In this document: piece after piece, positions 1 to 7,806 of the stretch
How positions within the stretch are numbered: position 1 is the stretch's first letter
How the letters are laid out: each line of letters begins with the position of its first letter
Assembly (NCBI GenBank): GCA_945861595.1
Contig: CAMAVE010000001.1
Location: forward strand, 1-64,000
DNA from: Synechococcus sp. UW140
Lineage (GTDB): Bacteria; Cyanobacteriota; Cyanobacteriia; PCC-6307; Cyanobiaceae
DNA: 64,000 bases
Direction: 5' to 3'
The notes under the pieces: generated by a model
Databases searched by the model: none
Seen by the model: the letters and a program-made list of their open reading frames with translations, nothing else
Told to the model about the DNA's origin: nothing
Program-made: the position numbers and the translations under genes

Positions 1-198
1 GCCGTGCGCCAGATCGTTCAAAGCTGCTACACCGACACCCTCGCCCTGGTGGATGCCAACCGCGATTGCATGGACCGGGTGGTAGAGCTCCTGATCGAGA
101 AAGAAAGCCTCGATGGCGATGAATTCCGCGCCCTCGTGGCCGAATTCACCGAGGTTCCTGTGAAGGAGCGCTTTACTCCCGTGCTCGGCGCCAGCTGA
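1..198 (+). CDS. ftsH: FtsH protease, C-terminal end only
   Basis: The open frame runs in from the left edge and ends at a TGA. The visible residues carry the tail of a cyanobacterial FtsH, ending EFTEVPVKERFTPVLGAS. FtsH is a membrane-anchored ATP-dependent zinc protease; in thylakoids it removes damaged D1. The AAA+ and HEXXH parts lie outside the window, so the paralog (FtsH2- or FtsH3-like) cannot be fixed with certainty. The neighbours clpP and thf1 point to a protein-quality-control cluster. Confidence 0.85.
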   Translation, partial: AVRQIVQSCYTDTLALVDANRDCMDRVVELLIEKESLDGDEFRALVAEFTEVPVKERFTPVLGAS

Positions 199-247
199 AA
201 CCCCACCAGGTCTCAGCAAGAGCCACCTTGCTGCAGGGCAAAAACGT

Positions 248-284
248 AAAAGCCCTGTCCTGGATCTTCAGGGCAGGGCTTTTT
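248..284. terminator. Bidirectional intrinsic terminator between ftsH and clpP
   Basis: A perfect 10-bp stem (AAAAGCCCTG / CAGGGCTTTT) is extended inward by CCTG/CAGG. It is followed by a T run on the + strand and an equivalent T run on the - strand. It sits between the convergent ftsH and clpP genes and can serve both. Confidence 0.85.
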
Positions 285-371
285 AGATGGCATCTAAACC
301 CTTTCGGGATTGGGAATAGCAGCGTTTAAACCTTGCCTTGTGGACAACTAGACAGGGCGCCAGCGTGCCCG

Positions 372-1013
372 TTAAACGGGGCGAATCGGACGCTTGTCGA
401 TCACCTTGTCGATCAGGCCATAGCCAATCGCTTCCTGGGGAGACATGAAGAAGTCCCGGTCCGTGTCCTGCTGGATGCGCTCCAGGGGTTGGCCCGTGCG
501 CTCGGCCAGCTCGGTATTGAGCTTGTCCTTCAGGTAGAGGATCTCGTCGGCCTGGATGCGAATGTCGCTGGCCTGGCCCCGGGCGCCACCAAGGGGTTGG
601 TGGATCATGATGCGCGAATGGGTAAGGCTGCTGCGTTTGCCCTTGGTGCCAGCACAAAGCAGAAAGGCGCCCATGCTGGCCGCCAGGCCAAGACATACGG
701 TCTGCACATCGGGCTTGATGTGCTGCATGGTGTCAAAGATACCGAGGCCGTCGTAAACGGAGCCGCCGGGGGAATTGATATAGAGGAAAATATCCTTCTC
801 GGGATCCTCAGCTTCCAGGAACAGCAACTGGGCCACGATCCGGTTGGCCGACTCGGAGGTCACCGTTTCCCCTAGGAAAACGATGCGCTCGCGCAACAGG
901 CGCGAATAAATGTCGAAGGCGCGCTCACCCCGCCCGGACTCTTCGATCACGATCGGGATCATCGGCTCATCAGGGACTTCCAGGCCCGATCCTACTGAGG
1001 GCGGATCACCCAT
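372..1013 (-). CDS. clpP: ATP-dependent Clp protease proteolytic subunit ClpP
   Basis: A 213-residue serine peptidase that forms the tetradecameric chamber of Clp proteases. The catalytic Ser is in GLAASMGAF, the His in SRIMIHQP and the Asp in the QDTDRDFF segment, all in the usual order. Oligomer-interface residues such as YINSPGGSV are also present. A short Pro/Gly-rich N-terminal extension precedes the [18 protein letters not shown] start typical of ClpP2-type cyanobacterial paralogs. ATG start. The gene is divergent from thf1 across about 50 bp. Cyanobacteria carry several clpP paralogs, so the number is left open. Confidence 0.95.
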   Translation of the reverse strand: MGDPPSVGSGLEVPDEPMIPIVIEESGRGERAFDIYSRLLRERIVFLGETVTSESANRIVAQLLFLEAEDPEKDIFLYINSPGGSVYDGLGIFDTMQHIKPDVQTVCLGLAASMGAFLLCAGTKGKRSSLTHSRIMIHQPLGGARGQASDIRIQADEILYLKDKLNTELAERTGQPLERIQQDTDRDFFMSPQEAIGYGLIDKVIDKRPIRPV

Positions 1014-1062
1014 CGACCGGCCGGGGACGGCGCTATGGTCAACTCACCATGGCCTGAACTGA

Positions 1063-1785
1063 GTGGGCGCCTGCCTCACCGTCGCTGACAGCAAGCGCGC
1101 CTTCCATCGCGCCTTCCCCTTCGTGATCGCGCCGCTCTATCGCCGCATGGTCGATGAGCTGTTGGTGGAACTGCATCTATTGAGCCATCAGAAGGGGTTT
1201 CGCGCCGAAGGCCTCTTCGCCGTGGGCCTGATCCAGGTGTTTGAGAGCTTTTCCAAGGGCTATCGGCCCGAGGAGCAGCGCCAGCCCCTGTTTGAAGCCC
1301 TCTGCGGCTCCTCCGGCTTTTCGGCAGCCGATTTTGAGCGGGAGCGCCAAACCATGGTGGCGGCCGTGGGCCACCACAGTCTCGAGGAGGTGTCTGGCTG
1401 GCTGACCAGCGGCGGTTCCGGTGCTCCGGCTCCCATCGCCGACGTGCTCAGCGCCGTCAAACAACCCAATTTTCACTATTCCCGTCTCGCCGCTGTGGGG
1501 CTGTTGACCCTGTTGCAGCAGGCCGCTGGCGCCGATGCCCTCGAGCCCTCAGCCCTGCGGCAATCCGCCCACGAGATCGGTGAAGCCATGGGCTTACTCA
1601 AGTCACGCCTGGATAAGGACCTCAGCCTCTACGCCTCCAATGTGGAGAAGTTGGCCCAGGCGGTGGAGCTGATGGAAGAAACCGTGGCGGCCGATCGACG
1701 CCGCCGCGAGCGCCAGCAGGAGGCCGCAGCCCAACCATCCACGCCCCCGCCAGCTCCAGCCGATCCAGGTGCCAGCACCCCCTAA
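1063..1785 (+). CDS. thf1: Photosystem II biogenesis protein Psb29/Thf1
   Basis: A 240-residue mostly helical protein matching the Thf1/Psb29 family (VADSKRAFHRAFPFVIAPLYRRMVDELLVELHLLSHQ). A central HYSRLAAVGLL segment and a charged coiled-coil tail follow. Thf1 supports photosystem II biogenesis and repair and affects FtsH levels in cyanobacteria and plants, which makes its place next to ftsH meaningful. GTG start. The last 30 residues are Gln/Ala/Pro-rich and probably disordered. Confidence 0.92.
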   Translation: MGACLTVADSKRAFHRAFPFVIAPLYRRMVDELLVELHLLSHQKGFRAEGLFAVGLIQVFESFSKGYRPEEQRQPLFEALCGSSGFSAADFERERQTMVAAVGHHSLEEVSGWLTSGGSGAPAPIADVLSAVKQPNFHYSRLAAVGLLTLLQQAAGADALEPSALRQSAHEIGEAMGLLKSRLDKDLSLYASNVEKLAQAVELMEETVAADRRRRERQQEAAAQPSTPPPAPADPGASTP

Positions 1786-1810
1786 GAGCGCCCCCTCAAT
1801 TGTCAGGGAG

Positions 1811-1878
1811 AACTGTCAGGCGGGGTCAACTGTCGGGCAGGGGCAACTGTCTGGCAGGGCCAACTGTCTGGCAGGGGC
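1811..1878 (+). repeat. 17-bp tandem repeat, four units
   Basis: Four consecutive 17-bp units of the form AACTGTCNGGCAGGGGC lie just after thf1, with degenerate half-units on both sides (TGTCAGGGAG before, AAAGGTCTGGGGTC after). No ORF is supported across them. The repeated TGTC(A/T/G)GG core resembles the clusters near 7060 and 10208. Confidence 0.8.
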
Positions 1879-1959
1879 AAAGGTCTGGGGTCTGCTAGCC
1901 CTGCCCCATGAAACCTGGCCAGGCCAAAGCGGCATCAGCCGTCACCAGTGGTGCCGGGA

Positions 1960-3435
1960 TTAGGGCAAGGTCAGGCGTCCGGTGAATTGGCTGGGTCCAG
2001 GGCCGGAGGACCAACCGCCCGCAGCAAGGGCCCTGGCCCCGATCTGCAAAGACCTGGAGCGTTTGAGCAACGGGGGAACTCCCGGCGGCCAGAGCCCAAG
2101 CCGATCCAGGGCCTGGGGTTGGGCCCACAGGCTGAGCATGGCTGGGCTGACCTGGCCAGGATCCCAGGCCGCCCATCGAGCGGAGCCAACCGACTCCTGC
2201 TTGGGCTCGGGCCCCAGGAACAGGAGCAGCACCCGAGGTTGGGCCGGGACGGAGCCAGCAGGGGAGGGTCCAGGGGGCTGGTTCAACCAGCGCCAGCCAC
2301 CCACAACGGTGCCTTGAGCACCAATGCCGCCTTCCTTGGTTGCGCCTGGCGTGGTTGCGCCTGGCGTGGTGCCGCCTGCCTCGCTGCCATCGACCCGCTG
2401 CCAGGTGCTAGCGCTGAAGGGTTTCCCCATCCCCTGCCGTTGCCATTGGGGACTCGCTTCCCTTTCCTCCAGCCCCTGGGCCAGTAAGCCTTTGCGCAGC
2501 CCGGCCAGCAGGGCGCGCCAGTCGGATGCGTTGGCGCCCAGGGCCAGGTGCAACTCCAAACTGGCCCGATAGGGCCCCTTGGCCTGGGAGCGGAGCCGGA
2601 GTTGGAACGGGGTCTGGCGCAGCAAGCCCAGCTGGGCGGGACCCAAGCCATAGCGTTTCTGGAGCGGTTCGCTCACCAGGCGACTGCCCAAAAGTCCATC
2701 AACCAGGGGGGCCAGCCGCCCACCCTGGAGCAGCAAGAGGGCATCGGCGGCCTGGCGGGCGGGGGTCTCCAGCAATGGACCTGGGGCCTGGGGGCTAGCC
2801 GGGCTGGGCCCAAGCGGGCTGGCCTGACCCTGCCAGGTCAGGGCCTTCCCCTCGCCAGCCAGAACCAAGCAACCCTGCTGAAAGGGCAGAAACAATGGCG
2901 TCAGCGGTCCCAGCAAGTCGCCGAGGGTGGGGCCACTCCAGTAGGCCGCTTCCGAGCTCTTGAGCTGGTTGAGGCACTGGCGCTGTTGGCCCTGGGGCGG
3001 CGCGAATTTGAGCCGCAACTGGTCCTGCAACCACTGGCGGTTGAGCGGATCGGCTGCCACCACCACCAGATCGTCAACCTGCAGGGCCTTCGGAGGAAGG
3101 GGCAAGGGTTGGGCGCCGCCAAAGGGCTCTGCCGGCAAGACCAGGAATTCGGCTCCATCGCCATGGCCGCCCCAGAACTGCCACCACAGGCCGGAATGGC
3201 GGGCCCAGAGTTGCTGGGCTAGGCCGGGGCCAAGGCGCTGGCTCCAAAGGGGCGGCGGCGTAGGCAGGCCGCCACTGCGAAAACTTTGCAATAGGGCAGC
3301 GCTAGAGGCCAGCCGTTCCAAGCCTGAAGCGTGGCGTCGGGGTGTGCGCCACAACAGCCAGCTAGCCCCAACCAGCAACAGGACCAGGCTCAACCCAGTC
3401 ATCAACAAGGGAGGACGTGGGCGAACGAGCTGCAT
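1960..3435 (-). CDS. Unknown membrane-anchored protein
   Basis: The track ORF starts upstream, but the better start is the ATG at 3435, preceded at 5-nt spacing by AAGGAGG. This gives 491 residues. An N-terminal basic stretch is followed by one hydrophobic helix (LLMTGLSLVLLLVGASWLLW), then a long Leu/Pro/Gln-rich domain predicted to lie outside the cytoplasm. I do not recognise a domain. A Thr/Pro/Gly/Ala stretch (TTPGATTPGAT) is encoded by an exact 15-bp duplication at 2337-2366. The layout resembles cyanobacterial DUF3352-type anchored proteins, but I cannot confirm this. Confidence 0.75.
   Translation of the reverse strand: MQLVRPRPPLLMTGLSLVLLLVGASWLLWRTPRRHASGLERLASSAALLQSFRSGGLPTPPPLWSQRLGPGLAQQLWARHSGLWWQFWGGHGDGAEFLVLPAEPFGGAQPLPLPPKALQVDDLVVVAADPLNRQWLQDQLRLKFAPPQGQQRQCLNQLKSSEAAYWSGPTLGDLLGPLTPLFLPFQQGCLVLAGEGKALTWQGQASPLGPSPASPQAPGPLLETPARQAADALLLLQGGRLAPLVDGLLGSRLVSEPLQKRYGLGPAQLGLLRQTPFQLRLRSQAKGPYRASLELHLALGANASDWRALLAGLRKGLLAQGLEEREASPQWQRQGMGKPFSASTWQRVDGSEAGGTTPGATTPGATKEGGIGAQGTVVGGWRWLNQPPGPSPAGSVPAQPRVLLLFLGPEPKQESVGSARWAAWDPGQVSPAMLSLWAQPQALDRLGLWPPGVPPLLKRSRSLQIGARALAAGGWSSGPGPSQFTGRLTLP
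2337..2381. repeat. In-frame 15-bp tandem duplication
   Basis: Two identical 15-bp units (TGGTTGCGCCTGGCG) are followed by a diverged third. They lie inside the anchored-protein gene and keep its frame, encoding GATTP-type repeats. Confidence 0.75.
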
Positions 3436-3631
3436 CACGGCCTCCTTGGAGTCACAACCGACAGGCGATCGCTCAACAGGAGAGGGGCGCAAAAAAGGGA
3501 GCCCACAAAAGCGGAGCCGATCAGCAAGGAGCCCCGCAGACAGCAGCCCCCTCGACAATCGACCAGCCGCCCCCTAGGCGGCAAAACAAACCACAAGCGA
3601 TCGATCGGCGCAATTGCCGTTGCCAACGGGA

Positions 3632-3781
3632 TCAACGGCGGGAGAGGGGAGCGGCCTGACGGCGGCGCCGATCCCGCCATTCGATCGTGGAGAGATAGAT
3701 CACCCCACCACTGACAAACACAAGCAAAAGGGTTGCTGTGGCCGCCAACAGGGTGGGGATGCCCAGGGAAAGCTCAGGCAA
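3632..3781 (-). CDS. Small single-span membrane protein downstream of petN
   Basis: This ORF is not in the supplied track because it begins with TTG. It encodes 49 residues: LPELSLGIPTLLAATATLLL at the N-terminus, continuing through a hydrophobic segment to VIYLSTIEWRDRRRRQ and a short tail. It looks like one membrane helix followed by an Arg-rich cytosolic tail. Its TTG lies 3 nt beyond the petN stop, so it would be co-transcribed with petN. No clear Shine-Dalgarno is visible. The helix, basic tail and position argue for a real gene; no function is assigned. Confidence 0.55.
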   Translation of the reverse strand: MPELSLGIPTLLAATATLLLVFVSGGVIYLSTIEWRDRRRRQAAPLSRR

Positions 3782-3784
3782 GGC

Positions 3785-3886
3785 TCAGAAGTTGAGGGTG
3801 CCGTCGCCGTTGCGGCCCCAGACCACCATGGCAATCGAAAAAGTGAAGATGGCCGCAAGCGAGGCCCAACCCAGGGTGATCAGCAT
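3785..3886 (-). CDS. petN: Cytochrome b6f complex subunit VIII (PetN)
   Basis: A 33-residue protein, [20 protein letters not shown] followed by [13 protein letters not shown]. It has the single helix and the invariant VVWGRNG motif of PetN, a small subunit needed for stable cytochrome b6f in the thylakoid membrane. The track shows it only as the end of a longer 151-residue ORF; the extra upstream part is antisense to clpS and is discarded. ATG start at 3886. Divergent from clpS across 66 bp. Confidence 0.93.
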   Translation of the reverse strand: MLITLGWASLAAIFTFSIAMVVWGRNGDGTLNF

Positions 3887-3952
3887 GGGGTTTGGAAAAG
3901 GGTCCCCCAGTGTACCTAGGCTTGGTCCTGTCGAGACCAGCCAATACGGGCC

Positions 3953-4288
3953 ATGACCAGCGTTCCTGCCCTCACCAGCACGCCCATGCGTCCCCTGGCC
4001 CCGGCGCGTCGGACCAGGCAAGCCGATGGCAGCCTCAGCGAGAGGGAGCCCTATCCCCAAGCCCGGGTCATCGTCCTCGATGACGATTTCAATACCTATC
4101 AGCACGTGGTGGAGAGCCTGCTGCGCCATATCCCGGGGATGGATCCGGATCGGGCCTGGCAGCTGGCCCACCGCATCGACAGCCAGGGATCGGCGGTGGC
4201 CTGGAGCGGCCCCTTTGAACAGGCGGAGCTCTACCACCAACAGCTGGCCGCTGAAGGCCTAACGATGGCACCCCTAGAGCGGATCTAG
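3953..4288 (+). CDS. clpS: ATP-dependent Clp protease adaptor ClpS
   Basis: A 111-residue protein. The ClpS fold begins near residue 37 with [20 protein letters not shown], the conserved loop that contacts N-degron substrates and ClpC. The first 35 residues are a variable Pro/Arg-rich extension. ClpS delivers N-end-rule substrates to ClpC/ClpP. Cyanobacteria have ClpS1 and ClpS2; the unusual extension and the [14 protein letters not shown] region leave the subtype open. clpP lies 3 kb away in the same window. Confidence 0.9.
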   Translation: MTSVPALTSTPMRPLAPARRTRQADGSLSEREPYPQARVIVLDDDFNTYQHVVESLLRHIPGMDPDRAWQLAHRIDSQGSAVAWSGPFEQAELYHQQLAAEGLTMAPLERI

Positions 4289-4335
4289 CTCGGCAGCATT
4301 CTGCCTAGATTTTTGCCCCTGCCGCAATCGCTGCC

Positions 4336-4617
4336 ATGGGGCGGGTGGTCATCACCCACAGCACCTACGTCGAGGGCCTGATCCCTTTGCTCCGCAAGCT
4401 GGCGCTCCATCCCCAGGTGGACACGATCACCCCAGCCGTGATCAGCCGGGTGCGGGGTCGAAGCCAGGGGCTGCGGCTGCGGATCTCCGCACCCCTGACC
4501 GGTGGTTGGAAGCTGGTGGCGCGCCGCGGCAGCTCGGCCCAGGAGGTGTTCCTGACCACCAGCCTGGATCGGGAGGCGTTGCAACGCGCTGTGGACGACC
4601 TAATCAAAGCCAGATAA
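4336..4617 (+). CDS. DUF2103 family protein
   Basis: A 93-residue conserved cyanobacterial protein (GRVVITHSTYVEGLIPLLRKL ... ISRVRGRSQGLRLRISAPLTGGWKLVARRGSSAQEVFL). It matches the DUF2103 pattern of a small basic alpha/beta domain. The family is sometimes called a predicted metal-binding protein, but no Cys cluster is present here. It follows clpS by 47 bp. Function unknown. Confidence 0.75.
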   Translation: MGRVVITHSTYVEGLIPLLRKLALHPQVDTITPAVISRVRGRSQGLRLRISAPLTGGWKLVARRGSSAQEVFLTTSLDREALQRAVDDLIKAR

Positions 4618-5004
4618 CGGGGGCCAGCCCCTCACCCTTTACCAAGGAAGGGGCACCCCACACGCCACCCCCCAAAGGGGATGGAATGGGCCAACTTTCG
4701 TACCATCAAAATCCCCCCAAAAGGCAATTATCCCCACTCAAGACTCACTTATTGCTTTTTTAGCAATAAGTGATGGGTGAACATCTTGGCGGATCCCGGC
4801 CTTACATTGATGCCCTCGGGGTGCTCGGTTTTGCTCTTCCCCCTTGCCCGAGTAAACCCCAAGACAATGGGGCAACAACCAAGGATCAATCCAGGGGCAA
4901 GCACTGGCAGCCCAAGGCATTTGCCAGGGTTTCGAAGAACCCCGGTGGTGGACTAGAGCTCCTCCCTCGCTTGACAACAGGGGGGCATTCTGGGTTAGGC
5001 TAGA
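4618..5004. other. Gene-free stretch upstream of the GGDEF-EAL gene
   Basis: No ORF here has convincing coding character. It holds Pro-codon-like C runs and one strong hairpin (listed separately), and presumably the promoter of the GGDEF-EAL gene. No promoter could be pinned down. Confidence 0.6.
4745..4773. promoter_or_regulatory. Perfect 11-bp AT-rich inverted repeat
   Basis: TCACTTATTGC and GCAATAAGTGA form a perfect 11-bp stem around a 7-nt loop TTTTTTA. It lies about 230 bp upstream of the GGDEF-EAL gene and stands out from GC-rich surroundings. It could be an operator for a dimeric regulator or a hairpin ending DUF2103 transcription, although no T run follows it. Confidence 0.5.
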
Positions 5005-6858
5005 ATGATTAATTGCCATTTAGGCCGCCCCCCACATACCGCTACGACCGCGTCCCTCAATGAGGTCATCCCTTCAGCCCATGGTGACTTCAAGCTTGGA
5101 GTTCCTAAACTTGAACCAGCCGTGAGCGAGCTGGCCCAGTCCCTGGATCATCTCACCAAGTTGATCTCCCTGTTCGATCCCGATCAGGTCCACCCTGTGG
5201 TCGACGCCCTTGACCAAGTGGCTGGCGCCTTGGGGGCCCAGGTAGTTGTGCTGGTTGCCCATGGCCAGATCCGAGAATCCCTGGGCCTCATCCCCAGCGA
5301 TCGCCTCCTCGTGCTTCAGGCCCGGGAACAGCAGAACGCAACCCTTGAGCTGGCCGTTGGACGTCTTGAGGTCACCTGGCTTGAGCTAGCCAACCAGGAG
5401 CAGCTCCTCGTCGGTCGCCTCGGCCAACCCTTCAGTCCAACCGAACGGGAGCTGGTGAAGGCCTTCGGCCGCACCATCCAGATCGGCGACAAGGGCTGGA
5501 AAGCCCTGACGGCGGAACGGCAGGCCCATGAGGCAGCCGTGATCCGGGCCACCCATGACAGTCTCACCGGTCTGCCAAACCGGGAGATGGCCCTCGAGCA
5601 GCTCAGCCGTTGGCTGAAGGAAAACCAGCAACAACCCCAGGTTGACACCGTCATTGCGGTTCTCTTTATTGATCTGGACCGCTTCAAAAATGTCAATGAT
5701 GCCTACGGCCATGTGGCCGGTGACCAGTTCCTGATCACGGTGGCGCGGATCCTGCAGCAATTGGTCGGCCCCCAGGACATTCTGGCTCGGCTAGCCGGTG
5801 ACGAATTCATCGTGATCTGTCGCTACGACCTGGCCTACCAGGCCTTGAAACTGGCAGAGCAGATCATTACTGAGATCAGTATTCCGATCAATTTAGGTGG
5901 CCGTCTTCTCTCCCATTCCGCCTCCATTGGCCTGGCCTATGCCAACCCAAGGGACACGGCAGATTCCTTGCTGGAGAACGCCGATCTGGCCATGTATGAA
6001 GCGAAGCAAAAAGGTCGCCATTGTGTGATCAACTTCGACCATGGCATGCGCGAATCAGCCCAGCAACGCACCTCTTTGGAATCTGAGCTGAGGCGTGCCC
6101 TAGCCAATGGCGAGCTGGAATGCTATTTCCAACCGATCATGGAACTCTGGACCAACCGCATCAGTGGCTTTGAAGCCCTCGTGCGCTGGATCCACCCCCA
6201 GCAGGGCCTGCTGAACCCGGCTGACTTCATCCCGATTGCCGAAGAAACCGGACTCATCGTGGATCTCGATGCCCAAATTCTTGAGCAAGCTTGCAGGAAG
6301 ATCACCGAGTGGAACCTGGTTACCCCAGAAAAACTCCTTACCCTTTCAGTCAACATATCTGCCCGCAGCCTTTTGGACCTAGCCCTCTCCGAGCGGGTCG
6401 CTAGCGCGATCAAAACCCATCAGGTCCAACCCAGCAATCTTTACCTAGAAATCACCGAAACTGCCCTCATTGACGATATCGAACTGGCGACAACCTGTAT
6501 CAACAAGCTAGAGAGCCTGGGCATTCGCATGGCCATTGACGATTTCGGCACAGGCTATTCATCCCTTCGTTATCTTAAAAATCTGCAGGTTGGCGTGCTC
6601 AAAATTGATCGCTCTTTTACCGATGGCCTCTCGGTTGACCATGGCGATGGCGTGATTGTTAAAGCGGTGATTGACATGGCCAGCGCCCTCAACATGGCCG
6701 TAGTAGCCGAAGGAATCGAAACCCAGTACCAACTGGATGTGCTCAAGGGCTTGGGCTGCGAATACGGCCAGGGCTACCTGTTTGGCCGACCCCTCAACGC
6801 CGCCAACACGGAACGATTGCTCAAAACGGTCTGGGCTGGCGTGTCAAGCCGCCACTAA
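5005..6858 (+). CDS. GGDEF-EAL c-di-GMP signalling protein
   Basis: 617 residues with no membrane segments. Residues 1-180 form an alpha/beta sensor-like region, possibly GAF-like. Residues 185-345 are a GGDEF domain (HDSLTGLPNR, DLDRFKNVNDAYGH) with signature AGDEF at 264-268. Residues 355-610 are an EAL domain with FEALVRW, LEITETALIDD, DDFGTGYSSL, LKIDRSF and VVAEGIET, so every metal and catalytic motif is intact. No RxxD inhibitory site lies just before AGDEF. It likely hydrolyses c-di-GMP; cyclase activity is possible because some AGDEF proteins are active. ATG start; base composition is less GC-rich than its neighbours. Confidence 0.93.
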   Translation: MINCHLGRPPHTATTASLNEVIPSAHGDFKLGVPKLEPAVSELAQSLDHLTKLISLFDPDQVHPVVDALDQVAGALGAQVVVLVAHGQIRESLGLIPSDRLLVLQAREQQNATLELAVGRLEVTWLELANQEQLLVGRLGQPFSPTERELVKAFGRTIQIGDKGWKALTAERQAHEAAVIRATHDSLTGLPNREMALEQLSRWLKENQQQPQVDTVIAVLFIDLDRFKNVNDAYGHVAGDQFLITVARILQQLVGPQDILARLAGDEFIVICRYDLAYQALKLAEQIITEISIPINLGGRLLSHSASIGLAYANPRDTADSLLENADLAMYEAKQKGRHCVINFDHGMRESAQQRTSLESELRRALANGELECYFQPIMELWTNRISGFEALVRWIHPQQGLLNPADFIPIAEETGLIVDLDAQILEQACRKITEWNLVTPEKLLTLSVNISARSLLDLALSERVASAIKTHQVQPSNLYLEITETALIDDIELATTCINKLESLGIRMAIDDFGTGYSSLRYLKNLQVGVLKIDRSFTDGLSVDHGDGVIVKAVIDMASALNMAVVAEGIETQYQLDVLKGLGCEYGQGYLFGRPLNAANTERLLKTVWAGVSSRH

Positions 6859-7059
6859 AATCATTTTGGACCGCTTGAGGCTGATCTAGCCAAGCAAGGA
6901 TAAAGCAAGCTTTCTAGTAGAGAACATGGTGAATTAGCAGACTGTTCCATACCAGATTCCAGCATGGATAAACTAGAAAGAATGAAAACCCTTAACTGCA
7001 GTCAAAATCCTATCGCTGGCAGGCCCATACCATCCATCTCTGTCAGCCGATCTGTCAGA

Positions 7060-7098
7060 TGTCAGTCCGCCCTGTCAGTCTGCCCTGTCAGTCCAGCG
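7060..7098 (+). repeat. 13-bp TGTCAG tandem repeat
   Basis: Three consecutive 13-bp units (TGTCAGTCCGCCC, TGTCAGTCTGCCC, TGTCAGTCCAGCG) are preceded by two shorter TGTCAG units at 7041 and 7053. The core matches the repeats after thf1. Confidence 0.75.
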
Positions 7099-7333
7099 AG
7101 CCCATGCCCCTTCCTACGGGCCTAATCCCAATTAGGGGGGAAAGGCCTACGCAAGCGAAGTCATCGAACCATGTCGCCTCCGAAAAGCCGGGGCAAGTCG
7201 GCCATCCATGGAAGGCTGGCGTTAAGCAGACTGGCAGAGGGCACATTTAGTTCAAAGAGCTGGTCACGGTCGAAAGCGTCTTCGACGCAATACCCCTAGA
7301 TTTGTGACAGCCCATGCATCGGAGACGCAAGGA

Positions 7334-7570
7334 TCAGGATTGTTGAACGCCGAGAAAGATACAGCCAACGATTCGTCGACCGTTAACGGCGACCTGCTTT
7401 AGGCCCAAGAGAGGTTGGACATCAAAGTGGGTACTCTGCTCAATCCAGTAGCACAACCCAATGGCACCTGGTAAACCATTTACGCCAAGAACGAGGAACG
7501 GATCTTGGCGACAGCAAAAGCCCAGCGGCGTGATCTCGACTTGTTTGACGATTGGACCAAAAAATGATGG
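7334..7570 (-). pseudogene. Possible decayed coding remnant
   Basis: A 78-codon open frame without a good start reads like protein (GPIVKQVEITPLGFCC, then LPGAIGLCYWIEQSTHFDVQ) and ends at a TGA. An overlapping frame (track ORF 7440..7697) gives a different peptide, as expected if a frameshift split one gene. I do not recognise the product. It may be chance. Confidence 0.2.
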
Positions 7571-7806
7571 CTAGTTGAGGAGACTCAACACCATTCACCA
7601 GGCAGAGTGAAAGATAATCCTTGAATAGTTTGACGACTGGCCCAGCCAAGTAGCACCAAAGCGAAGCGTCCCGCAAGTCGTCGTCGACTATAAGCACCTG
7701 TCACTGTTCCGCCTGCTAAGTCCTTGGTCGGACTGTCAGCGTTAGGCTCTCACAACAGGTCACACCCCACTCGCCTGCCCAGCCCAATCACTACCGAAAG
7801 AACTAG

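Larger units (their letters stand above)
6859..7806. other. Gene-poor accessory stretch with decayed DNA
   Basis: About 950 bases without a convincing gene. It contains a 13-bp TGTCAG tandem repeat near 7060-7098, a GCCTACGC...GTCATCGA segment near 7147-7169 that partly recurs near 33727-33749, and a possible coding remnant on the minus strand. Composition is lower in GC than the flanks. Confidence 0.6.

Noticed and set aside
1811-1878. Tandem repeats as a possible CRISPR array
   Set aside because: Units are adjacent without spacers and only 17 bp long; the same holds for the 13-, 15- and 27-bp arrays.
3887-4240. Long upstream extension of the petN frame
   Set aside because: It is antisense to clpS; PetN is a 33-residue protein beginning at MLITLGW.
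7440-7697. 85-residue minus-strand ORF in the island
   Set aside because: No recognisable domain; it overlaps another open frame and is better explained as part of decayed DNA.
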